Shown piece by piece: positions 17,202 through 24,483 of a stretch of DNA of 64,000 nt. How positions within the stretch are numbered: the stretch's first letter is position 1; every line of letters starts with the position of its first letter. The notes beneath the pieces were generated by a model, which saw only the letters and a list, made by a program, of their open reading frames with translations, did not search any database and was not told the origin of the DNA. A program made the position numbers and the translations under genes. This DNA comes from Fibrobacterota bacterium (lineage in GTDB: Bacteria > Fibrobacterota > Fibrobacteria > UBA11236), in NCBI GenBank assembly GCA_947482115.1, contig CANKII010000002.1, positions 124,001-188,000 on the forward strand. Reading direction: 5' to 3'.

Positions 17202-18320
17202 ATGTCCAGCCTTCCGAAACCCCAAGACACGTTGATCGCGGTCGCCATGAGCGGCGGTGTCGATTCCTCCGTGGCAGCCTTGCTCCTGAAGCAGGCGGGG
17301 TATAACGTGGTGGGTTTGACCATGAAATTGTGGAGCCCTCCGGCCTCAACGTGTTCCACGGATGAAGACTCCACCGAGAAAACCTGCTGCACGGTGGACT
17401 CGGCGATGGACGCCAAGCGCGTCTGTGATCAGCTCGACATGCCGCATTATACACTCGACATGCAGGAGGATTTCAAAGAACGGGTCATGGATCCGTTTTA
17501 CGAGTCTTATCTGCGAGGCGAAACCCCGAATCCCTGCGTGAACTGCAACAGCTTCGTCAAATGGGATGCCTTGTGGCAGCGCGCCCGTTCCATTGGGGCG
17601 GCGCAAATCGCCACGGGTCATTATGCCGCCGTCACTGAAGACGATGGCTCGACCTATATCCTGCGCGGGGATGACCCCAGCAAGGATCAGAGTTATTTCC
17701 TGTGGGGCATTCCCGGCGATTCGTTGAAACAGACTTTGTTTCCTCTGGGTAATCTTCCCAAAACCGAAGTGCGGCGTTTGGCGCTTGAAGCCGGATTGCG
17801 CACCGCGACCAAAGGCGAAAGTCAGGACATTTGTTTCATTCCCCGCGGAAATTATCGCGACTTTATTTCGGAGCAAGCCGAAAGGCGCGGCGACGCGATT
17901 GACTCGGGGCCTTTGGTTGGACCGGATGGGGAAGACCTCGGTACGCATCGCGGGCTTCCGTATTATACCATCGGTCAGCGCAAGGGATTGGGTGTGGCGC
18001 AGGGTGAACCGCTTTTTGTTCGCAAGTTGGAGTCGAAAACCAATACTCTTGTGTTGGGCCGCAAAGAGGATTTGTATTGCAGCGCCTTCGTGGCGGATCG
18101 CTTCAACGGTTTTGGCCCCGATTGGGAATCGCGCGAATGTCTGGTTCAATACCGATATCGTTCCCCGGTTAAGCCGGCTCTGGTGGAAAAGGAAAGCGAT
18201 GGCCGGGTGCGCGTCACCTTCCGCGAGCCGGGTTATTGTGTTTCTCCCGGTCAGAGTGCGGTGTTTTATGACGGCGATCGCCTTCTTGGTGGCGCCCGTA
18301 TTCGCGATATTCTGGACTGA
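17202..18320 (+). CDS. mnmA: tRNA-specific 2-thiouridylase MnmA
   Basis: 372-residue enzyme installing the 2-thio group on wobble uridine 34 of tRNA-Lys/Glu/Gln. PP-loop AMSGGVDSSVAALLL at the N-terminus; catalytic cysteines in PNPCVNCNSFVKW and GESQDICFIP; tRNA-binding KDQSYFLW; GLPYYTIGQRKGLGV. Length and motif order match MnmA. It receives sulfur from IscS/Tus relay proteins, none of which is encoded here. A short dispersed repeat lies 10 bp after the stop. Confidence 0.96.
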   Translation: MSSLPKPQDTLIAVAMSGGVDSSVAALLLKQAGYNVVGLTMKLWSPPASTCSTDEDSTEKTCCTVDSAMDAKRVCDQLDMPHYTLDMQEDFKERVMDPFYESYLRGETPNPCVNCNSFVKWDALWQRARSIGAAQIATGHYAAVTEDDGSTYILRGDDPSKDQSYFLWGIPGDSLKQTLFPLGNLPKTEVRRLALEAGLRTATKGESQDICFIPRGNYRDFISEQAERRGDAIDSGPLVGPDGEDLGTHRGLPYYTIGQRKGLGVAQGEPLFVRKLESKTNTLVLGRKEDLYCSAFVADRFNGFGPDWESRECLVQYRYRSPVKPALVEKESDGRVRVTFREPGYCVSPGQSAVFYDGDRLLGGARIRDILD

Positions 18321-18329
18321 TTCGCCATC

Positions 18330-18348
18330 GGGGTGACACCCGTCACTC
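18330..18348. repeat. Short dispersed repeat, GACGGGTGTCAC family
   Basis: GGGGTGACACCCGTCACTC contains the dyad GTGAC-ACCC-GTCAC. The reverse-complement core GACGGGTGTCAC recurs at 58934-58945, and a close variant GACGGATGTCACCCC at 63572-63586. All three are intergenic. Confidence 0.55.
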
Positions 18349-18388
18349 TCCAAGTTTCCATCCAAATCCTCATCGCGTCAAAGCCGCG

Positions 18389-19420
18389 ATGAAACAAATA
18401 ACCCTACCGCTCATCGTGGCCAGCTTCTTAATCCTTCAGGCGAATGCGGCTTCTACGCTGCATTTCTCCGCGTCACCTGTCCTCGAACATTTTCCGGATG
18501 GCTCGGTGGAATGGAGCGCAACTCTGAGTTGCACCGACCCAAGTTCCTTGTCGGGCGTCCGCGTGCTGTTCTCCTTCGATTCCGATCTTGATGGTGTGGC
18601 CGATGGTGCTCGTGATTCGATTGTGGTTTCTTCCGCCACTTGTGAGAATGGGCAGGCAAGGTTGTCGCGAACGTTCTTTCCTTCAAGTCCGGCTATTCTC
18701 ACAGCGGAATTATGGCAGGGAGTTGTTCTTTCGGATCACCCTTCCGCTTTTACAGGCAGTCTTGGAACCTTGCTCTCCATCCTTCGCTTTTGCGCCCGTC
18801 CCACCAATGGCGAACCGGAATGGGTTGAACTTCGAAATACTTCATCCGGTCGCATCAATTTGTCCAAGGTTCGCATAGAGGGACATTTGTTGAAGGGAAC
18901 TTTGGATGGTGGTGCCACGGTGCTGGTGGGACGGGATTCGAACGACCTTCTGAACTGGCAGCCGGGCGCGAACATCATGACGACCACTTCCTGGTCAAGC
19001 CTGCGCAACACCGGAGATACGGTGCATGTGACATGGGATAATACCGTTGCTTTGGACAGTCTCGTTTACGGAGCGGCTGTGGATTCGCATGAGGGCTGTG
19101 CTTCCGCACCTACGGAAGAAAATGTTGCGGCCGCTTCCGGGTTTGCGATGGATCTTTCCAAGATGCGATGGAATCCGCGCACTGAATTTCTCAGCATAAA
19201 CATTCAGGCTCCCATCAGCAGCGAATACGATCTTCGTGTTTTCGACCTGGACGGATTTGAACTCTGCGCCATTGCGAAAAACAAGGCGGGGCCCGCGAAG
19301 ATTCAGTTTTCCGGTTCCGATTGCAACGGGCTTCGGGGGAAAACCGGATCCATTCTTTTGCAATTGCGTCCCCAAAGCTCCGCACCGCTACGCAAAATAA
19401 TCCGAATTCTTGGCCCATAA
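18389..19420 (+). CDS. Exported protein with lamin-tail-like domain
   Basis: 343-residue protein with a signal peptide (about 1-20), a beta-rich region (25-125) containing DSDLDGVADGARDS, and a lamin-tail-like domain (about 128-235; EWVELRNTSSGRINLSKVRIEG, then NTGDTVHVTWDNTVALDSLVYG). A FlgD-like C-terminal segment (EYDLRVFDLDGFELCAIAKN) follows. These domains occur in secreted proteins and nucleases, but no nuclease motif is visible. The next gene, a PorV/PorQ-like barrel, starts about 20 bp downstream and is likely cotranscribed; an export or surface partnership is possible. Confidence 0.6.
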   Translation: MKQITLPLIVASFLILQANAASTLHFSASPVLEHFPDGSVEWSATLSCTDPSSLSGVRVLFSFDSDLDGVADGARDSIVVSSATCENGQARLSRTFFPSSPAILTAELWQGVVLSDHPSAFTGSLGTLLSILRFCARPTNGEPEWVELRNTSSGRINLSKVRIEGHLLKGTLDGGATVLVGRDSNDLLNWQPGANIMTTTSWSSLRNTGDTVHVTWDNTVALDSLVYGAAVDSHEGCASAPTEENVAAASGFAMDLSKMRWNPRTEFLSINIQAPISSEYDLRVFDLDGFELCAIAKNKAGPAKIQFSGSDCNGLRGKTGSILLQLRPQSSAPLRKIIRILGP

Positions 19421-19441
19421 AAGAATCACAAAGGAATGACC

Positions 19442-20242
19442 ATGAAAACCCGAATCGTTTTATCGCTGTGTCTTTTAATCCCGTTCAGTGCGACTGCATC
19501 GTTACCCACCATTCCTTTTTCCGGTTCTTCTGGCGCTACGGTGGGCGCTGGATCGGTGGTGGGGTGGGAACGAAACGGTTTGGGGATCAATCCGGCGGCA
19601 AGTGAACCGCATAGCGCGGCCGTTTCCATTGCCGGATATTCTCCCTTTGGAATTGAAGAAGTGAAAGTAGCGGAAGCCGGTGCTTCGTGGGATGGTGGAC
19701 GATTTGGAACGTCGCTGGCCTATCGCGGACTTTATGTCACCGATGGAAGTTCCTCATCCGTGTGGCAGCTTCAAGAATCGGTTCGATTGGGTTGGGGATT
19801 TTCAACCGGACTCTCCGGACAATTTCAAAACGATGAGGATCAACAGGGATTTGGCGGAAGCGTAGGAATGCTTTGGAACAAGTTTTCTTTTCTGTCTCTG
19901 GGAACCTCGGTGGAAACGTCGCCTTTGCTTCAAGGCCGTGAAATCACATCCGGTTTCGGTGCGGATGTTGGGTCAAACTTCGCCGGTGGTTATGGATGGA
20001 GAATTTCCGCAGAGGAATTTTACAGCAGTTACAAGGATGTTGAATACCGATTTGGAGCGATCCTTCGGTTGCACTCCCTGTTGTCCATTCACAGTGGCTG
20101 GTCTCCACAAACTCAAACCATGGCCCTGGGCATTCGATTTGGAATGGGGAACTGGGAAGGCTTTTCCGCTCTGCGCCGTCACTCTGCTTTGGGAGCCACG
20201 TCGATTCAGGGGCTCCATTGGCGGAAAAGTTTGGGGCAATAA
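19442..20242 (+). CDS. PorV/PorQ-like outer-membrane barrel protein
   Basis: 266-residue exported protein. An AAGGA at 19431-19435 lies 6 bases before ATG 19442, which is preferred over the ATG at 19436. Signal peptide about residues 1-20. The mature N-terminus (GNGLGINPAAS-like: GLGINPAASEPHSAAVS) carries the NPA signature seen in PorV/PorQ and UPF0164 barrels, followed by repeated Gly/aromatic strands (WGFSTGLSGQF, SFLSLGTSVE). In FCB bacteria such proteins shuttle type IX secretion substrates. That role here is inferred and weakly supported. Confidence 0.5.
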   Translation: MKTRIVLSLCLLIPFSATASLPTIPFSGSSGATVGAGSVVGWERNGLGINPAASEPHSAAVSIAGYSPFGIEEVKVAEAGASWDGGRFGTSLAYRGLYVTDGSSSSVWQLQESVRLGWGFSTGLSGQFQNDEDQQGFGGSVGMLWNKFSFLSLGTSVETSPLLQGREITSGFGADVGSNFAGGYGWRISAEEFYSSYKDVEYRFGAILRLHSLLSIHSGWSPQTQTMALGIRFGMGNWEGFSALRRHSALGATSIQGLHWRKSLGQ

Positions 20243-20257
20243 GGCCCAGATTTAGTA

Positions 20258-20286
20258 TTGACGTATTATATATACAATTGTAAAAT
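20258..20286 (+). promoter_or_regulatory. Promoter/operator region of brnTA
   Basis: TTGACG (20258-20263), a 17-bp spacer and TAAAAT (20281-20286) form a near-consensus promoter whose -10 overlaps the brnT ATG (20285). The spacer contains an AT-rich dyad (GTAT-N5-ATAC at 20263-20275). Because transcription from this promoter would begin inside brnT, the real start site may be elsewhere. BrnA antitoxins usually autorepress at such AT-rich dyads. Confidence 0.35.
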
Positions 20287-20572
20287 GAAATATGAATGGG
20301 ATGCCGGGAAAAGGCAAAGGGATCTCGAAAAGCATGGGATCGATTTTTTGGATGTTCAAAAAATCTTTTCACATCCGGTCTTGATGCGGCATGATGGACG
20401 ACAGGATTACAGAGAGGAACGATGGGTTGGAATAGGTTTGATGGAATGGCTGGTTATCGTAGTTGTGTTTACGGAACCCAACGAAGAAACCATTCGAATT
20501 ATTTCAGCGAGAAAGGCAAAGACACATGAAAAAGAAAATTACGAGAGCTGGATCCAAAACCAACTGGGCTAA
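20285..20572 (+). CDS. brnT: BrnT-family toxin
   Basis: 95-residue RelE-fold ribonuclease toxin that arrests translation by cutting RNA; neutralised by BrnA. The start MKYEWDAGKRQRDLEKHGIDF is diagnostic of BrnT, as are GRQDYREERWVGIGL and the ending RIISARKAKTHEKENYE. ATG 20285 is chosen; the upstream TTG at 20258 looks like a -35 element, not a start. The toxin-first order and long overlap with brnA are typical. The pair is AT-rich relative to flanking genes. Confidence 0.93.
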   Translation: MKYEWDAGKRQRDLEKHGIDFLDVQKIFSHPVLMRHDGRQDYREERWVGIGLMEWLVIVVVFTEPNEETIRIISARKAKTHEKENYESWIQNQLG

Positions 20573-20792
20573 ACTGGCCCGGATGAAGGATTCCGAAATC
20601 GATACTTCGGAAATCCCCGAGTTGGGACCAGATTTCTTTCGCAATGCCGTGCTTCGTATGCCCAAACCCAAAAAAATGGTTTCGATCCGGTTGGACGACG
20701 ACGTTTTAAGCTGGTTCAAGCGTCAGGGACGGGGGTATCAAACCAAAATCAATGAAATTTTGAAGGTTTACATGAAGGCCAAGACGGTTTGA
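20526..20792 (+). CDS. brnA: BrnA-family antitoxin
   Basis: 88-residue antitoxin. The C-terminal ribbon-helix-helix (KMVSIRLDDDVLSWFKRQGRGYQTKINEILKVYM) is split here as VSIRLDDDVLSWFKRQGRG and YQTKINEILKVYM, the BrnA signature. The basic N-terminus MKKKITRAGSKTNWAKLARM matches the family. ATG 20526 lies inside brnT, giving a 47-bp overlap. It binds BrnT and represses the operon. Confidence 0.92.
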   Translation: MKKKITRAGSKTNWAKLARMKDSEIDTSEIPELGPDFFRNAVLRMPKPKKMVSIRLDDDVLSWFKRQGRGYQTKINEILKVYMKAKTV

Positions 20793-20916
20793 TTAAAGAC
20801 TTGTTTCAAGAGCGAAAATAGGGTGCGCAGGTTGGTCTCTCAGCGTACTTTAATCCACAACTTCCCCTGTTGGAAGTTTTCAAAAACATTGCACGATAAC
20901 TCATAAGGAGGTTCTT

Positions 20917-21348
20917 GTGGTTCATGTGAATAACACTGCGATTCTCATAGCTGTGGTTGCAAACTTTATTCTCGGCTGGGTGTGGTATGGGCCTTTGTTT
21001 GGCAAGGCATGGGGCAAGGAAATGGGAATGCCCATGGATATGAAGCCCAGCGCCGGAGTCATGGCCAAAGGCATGATTCTCATGATTATCGGCTGTTACC
21101 TGACGGCGATGGTGCTGGCGCATGATGCGGCGGCTTGGGCCATGGTTCCCGGTATGATGATGGGAGAAGTCTCCGCTGTGAAGTTCGGCTTCATGGGAGG
21201 CTTTTTTACCTGGCTTGGATTTTTCGTGCCCCAGCAGTTGAGCGGCGTGGCATGGGAAAACAAGTCATGGAAACTGTTTGCCATCAATGTGGCCTACTCT
21301 TTTGTTGCCTTGCAAGTGGTGGCGCAAATTCTCTCACACATGCCTTAA
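20917..21348 (+). CDS. DUF1761-type small membrane protein
   Basis: 143-residue inner-membrane protein with about four hydrophobic helices. The N-terminal ANFILGWVWYGPLFGKAWGKE and mid FFTWLGFFVPQQLSGVAWENK segments are characteristic of DUF1761. Function unknown. The start is GTG 20917, fixed by a perfect AAGGAGG at 20905-20911. It stands alone between brnTA and xerC, with about 120 bp of noncoding sequence upstream. Confidence 0.82.
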   Translation: MVHVNNTAILIAVVANFILGWVWYGPLFGKAWGKEMGMPMDMKPSAGVMAKGMILMIIGCYLTAMVLAHDAAAWAMVPGMMMGEVSAVKFGFMGGFFTWLGFFVPQQLSGVAWENKSWKLFAINVAYSFVALQVVAQILSHMP

Positions 21349-21415
21349 TCGTGGTTTCCGTGCCGGCCTCGGAAGCGGGGTCGGCAAATTTTATGTTGAG
21401 TGCTACTGAATACTC

Positions 21416-22309
21416 ATGACGCTTTCCGAATCCATCGAACTTTTCCTCGTTTATCTTCGCACCGAACGTGCGGCGTCTCCGAATACCCTGTTGGCCTATC
21501 GCCGCGACTTGAACAAACTGGTGGAATATTTTGAGGTGAGGGGAAAAAAGGAATTGCCGGTGGCTTCCTTGAGCAAAGCCATGTTGCAAAATTTTCTCAT
21601 CAAAACAGGGAAGGATTTAAAACCCGCGAGTCAATCGCGCAGTGTGGCCTGCCTGAAAAGTTTTGGCGGATTTTTAACAACGGCGAATCTGGTGGAGAAG
21701 AATCCCTCGCAGGGATTGCGGTTTCCTAAAAAGGAACAGCATCTGTTTTCTGTTGCGGGAGAAGACATGCTGGCGAACGCTATGGAACCCACAGTAGATT
21801 CCGATCCATTTCTGGATTCCCGCGATCGACTTTGTCTGGAATTGTGCTATGGCTCCGGCTTGCGTCTTGCCGAGCTCATGGGACTGAAATGGAATGACTT
21901 TTCACGCGGTGGCGAATCGGTGCATGTGTTGGGCAAAGGCAACAAGACCCGCACGGTGCCAGTGACTCGCAATGCCCGCGAAGCGTTGAACACTTATCGC
22001 TCCACTTGCACGGACAAAGGTTTCTCTCCACGTGGGGCACTGCTTCTCAGTCACAAAGGATTACCACTCGGACGGCGCACGGTTCAGCGCGTGGTCGAGG
22101 CGCGTTTGCGTGCGCAAGGTCGCAAAGGGAAGTCTTCGCCGCACGTTTTACGTCATTCCTTCGCTACGCATCTTTTGGACAATGGAGCGGATTTGCTGGC
22201 GGTCAAGGAAATGCTGGGCCACTCGTCTTTATCGACGACGCAGAAATACACGCATGTTTCGGTGAAACGGCTGAAACAGGTGGTGTCGGAAAAACATCCG
22301 CGGGGATAA
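21416..22309 (+). CDS. xerC: Tyrosine recombinase XerC/XerD
   Basis: 297-residue site-specific recombinase that resolves chromosome dimers at dif. N-terminal SAM-like domain (IELFLVYLRTERAASPNTLLAYRRDL) and catalytic domain with the R-K-H-R-H-Y set: Arg in YGSGLRLAEL, Lys in KGNKTRTVPV, H-x-x-R in SPHVLRHSFATHLL, His in LGHSSLSTTQ, and nucleophile Tyr in KYTHV. Length fits a housekeeping Xer rather than a phage integrase. XerC and XerD cannot be separated by eye. Confidence 0.92.
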   Translation: MTLSESIELFLVYLRTERAASPNTLLAYRRDLNKLVEYFEVRGKKELPVASLSKAMLQNFLIKTGKDLKPASQSRSVACLKSFGGFLTTANLVEKNPSQGLRFPKKEQHLFSVAGEDMLANAMEPTVDSDPFLDSRDRLCLELCYGSGLRLAELMGLKWNDFSRGGESVHVLGKGNKTRTVPVTRNAREALNTYRSTCTDKGFSPRGALLLSHKGLPLGRRTVQRVVEARLRAQGRKGKSSPHVLRHSFATHLLDNGADLLAVKEMLGHSSLSTTQKYTHVSVKRLKQVVSEKHPRG

Positions 22310-22317
22310 GGTCACGG

Positions 22318-22389
22318 TTTTGTCATTCCCGCGAAGGCGGGAATCCAGGAATTACAATCTGGATGCCCGTCTACACGGGCATGACAAAA
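22318..22389. repeat. Intergenic REP/BIME-like double hairpin
   Basis: Two hairpins, TTCCCGCGAAGGCGGGAA and ATGCCCGTCTACACGGGCAT, are enclosed by an outer inverted repeat TTTTGTCAT...ATGACAAAA. The unit resembles the GTCATTCCCGCG-type elements common in many Gram-negative genomes. It lies between the convergent ends of xerC and hisC, where it could also stabilise or terminate transcripts. Confidence 0.88.
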
Positions 22390-22394
22390 AAGGG

Positions 22395-23513
22395 CTACAA
22401 CACCGATTTCAATTCTTTTAGAAAAAACCGGTTCTGTTCCGCCGTACCAATGGTTACACGGCACCAGTCGGGTAGCCCGAAACTTTTCAGCGGACGGATG
22501 ATCATCCCGCGTTTCATCAAATCTTCGCACAATTCCACTGCCGGACGCGGCACTTTGAAGCAAATGAAATTCGCCTCAGTGGGAAGAGCCACCAGCCCGA
22601 GTTTTTTCAAACCCGCCATCAACTGAATCTTGCCCTTATTGTTCATCGTCAGCGAACGGCGAACGAACGCGAGGTCCTTCAATGCCGTCAACGCTGCGGT
22701 TTGCACCAGCAAATTCAAATTGAAAGGTGTTTTCACCCGCAAGGTTTCCCGAATCAATGCCGGATCGGCGAATCCATATCCGAGTCGCAGTCCCGCCATG
22801 CCGTACAGTTTGCTGAAGGTGCGCGACACGATCAGATTGGGATAACTCTTCATCAATTCCAGACAGCGCGGAAAATCCTTCGCGGTCGCATAATCCGCAT
22901 AGGCTTCATCCACCACCACCAAGCAATTTCGCGGAGCTTTGCGCAACAACGCTTCGAGTTCAGCATGGGTGAAATAATTTCCAGTGGGATTGTTGGGGTT
23001 GCACAAAAATAAAAGCTTGGGTTTGAGTGCCAACGCTTTGGTGAAGGCTGGAAGGTCGTAACGGAAATTACGGAGCGGAATCTTGATGATCTCGCCGTCC
23101 AGCACGCGGCCGGAGAACTCGTATTCCGAAAAAGTGTTTTCCGAAACCACCACGTGCTCACCCGGTTTCACGAAAGCCTGCGCGATCATCAGCAACACTT
23201 CATCGGAGCCGTTGCCCACCATGACCTGTTCCGTTTGCAGTCCGTAAACCTTGGCGAGTGCTGTGCGGACTTCGCGGTTCGAGCCGTCGGGGTAGAGGGA
23301 CACGCGGGGCATGGCCTTGGTCATAGCCTTGAGCACCTTGGGGTTTGCGCCGAGCGGATTCTCATTCGATCCGAGTTTCACGATACGGAGCGGATTGTAT
23401 TGGGCGCGGACATCGTCGATGGATCGGCCGGGGACATACGGCTTGAGGGCCTGAATGCAGGGACGGGCTAGATTCAGCACTTCGGCTTCGGTATAAGGTT
23501 TTGCTTTGGGCAT
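22395..23513 (-). CDS. hisC: Histidinol-phosphate aminotransferase
   Basis: 372-residue PLP enzyme of histidine synthesis (imidazole-acetol phosphate to histidinol phosphate). Fold-type I aminotransferase signatures: SNENPLGANPKVL, YPDGSNREVR, GNGSDEVL, NPNNPTG, DEAYADY, and the PLP lysine in SRTFSKLYGMAGLRLGYG. The N-terminal LKPYVPG-type phrase favours HisC over other aminotransferases. No other his genes are present. It overlaps nothing and ends beside the REP-like element. Confidence 0.94.
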   Translation of the reverse strand: MPKAKPYTEAEVLNLARPCIQALKPYVPGRSIDDVRAQYNPLRIVKLGSNENPLGANPKVLKAMTKAMPRVSLYPDGSNREVRTALAKVYGLQTEQVMVGNGSDEVLLMIAQAFVKPGEHVVVSENTFSEYEFSGRVLDGEIIKIPLRNFRYDLPAFTKALALKPKLLFLCNPNNPTGNYFTHAELEALLRKAPRNCLVVVDEAYADYATAKDFPRCLELMKSYPNLIVSRTFSKLYGMAGLRLGYGFADPALIRETLRVKTPFNLNLLVQTAALTALKDLAFVRRSLTMNNKGKIQLMAGLKKLGLVALPTEANFICFKVPRPAVELCEDLMKRGMIIRPLKSFGLPDWCRVTIGTAEQNRFFLKELKSVL

Positions 23514-23601
23514 TGGGGCTAAAATAGTATCTGGAGAATGAGCATTGGCAGGTGAAACAGAGAGCTTTAGCTATTGTATGGGGGTAGAATAGAGGTCGGG
23601 T

Positions 23602-24396
23602 ATGCGACATTTCAAAAAAATAATTCTTGCCATCTTACTCTTTGGTATGGCTCTTGCCGCATACTATCATGAAGAGCTTGTCTGCTTTTACGCAGGCTTG
23701 CACGGTGAAGACAAAATCAATTTTTGGATTCTAATTGTCCTCGGATTTCATGCCGTTGTTTTCACATGGCAAGCATTTAGTCTCGACATCACCGTGAAAG
23801 ATGCTTCAGACACCAACAGAGAAACCACAAAATCCAGACAAGCTGAACTCAGGGCTTACGTTCATGTTGAACACTGCCAAGTTTTAAATCCCGAAGAATT
23901 TGAGCATCCCATGTATTCCGAATCCACAAGCACCGAGGGTGTTCATACTGATTTTGGGTTTCTCCCCAGAAAATTGAGTTATAACATCACGATCAGGAAT
24001 AATGGGAAAACCCCGGCCAAATCCGTTAGAGTTGATTGGGATTATTCTGTTGCTGAATTCCCAATTAAAACGGCACCACTTATTCGTAAAAAAGGTCCAT
24101 TGGTGATCGATGATATCCCTGAACTGTATAGCCAGACACTTTCAATTGGCCCGAATGGAAAGATTGAGTTCCCACTTCCCTTCAAAAGAGGATTTAAAAG
24201 GCAAGAAGTAACCAGTTTTGGCGAGTACGGAAATGCGGTTTATATACACGGAACCATAACCTATAGAGACGCGTTTCCTGATAGCCCGCTTAGAACATCT
24301 AATTTCTGTTTTGTGCATAGAAGAAAACTTGAAGTGATTGGGGATTCATACACCCAAAGCCTAACACTGTACCATCAATATAATGATGCGACATAG
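23602..24396 (+). CDS. Hypothetical membrane-anchored protein, AT-rich
   Basis: 264-residue protein with two N-terminal hydrophobic helices (about residues 5-22 and 40-60, WILIVLGFHAVVFTWQAF). A soluble, beta-rich domain (about 80-264) contains LSYNITIRNNGKTPAKSVRVDWD, a pattern seen in uncharacterised membrane-anchored proteins of accessory regions. Function unknown. Base composition is clearly AT-richer than hisC and thrS, which points to recent acquisition. Confidence 0.6.
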   Translation: MRHFKKIILAILLFGMALAAYYHEELVCFYAGLHGEDKINFWILIVLGFHAVVFTWQAFSLDITVKDASDTNRETTKSRQAELRAYVHVEHCQVLNPEEFEHPMYSESTSTEGVHTDFGFLPRKLSYNITIRNNGKTPAKSVRVDWDYSVAEFPIKTAPLIRKKGPLVIDDIPELYSQTLSIGPNGKIEFPLPFKRGFKRQEVTSFGEYGNAVYIHGTITYRDAFPDSPLRTSNFCFVHRRKLEVIGDSYTQSLTLYHQYNDAT

Positions 24397-24454
24397 GGCT
24401 TAATTTTCATTATTTCTGCGATGACTTGGTTGCAGCCCCCTCCCGTTCATTTTT

Positions 24455-24478
24455 ACCTTCTCACCTCCTGAGAAAGGT
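24455..24478 (+). promoter_or_regulatory. Hairpin covering the thrS ribosome binding site
   Basis: ACCTTCTC (24455-24462) pairs with GAGAA-A-GGT (24470-24478, one bulged A) around the loop ACCTCCT. The 3' arm GAGAAAGG is the apparent Shine-Dalgarno sequence for the GTG start at 24484, so folding would hide it. It may control translation, as the thrS operator does in E. coli, though sequence mimicry of tRNA-Thr is not evident. Confidence 0.35.
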
Positions 24479-24483
24479 TTCCT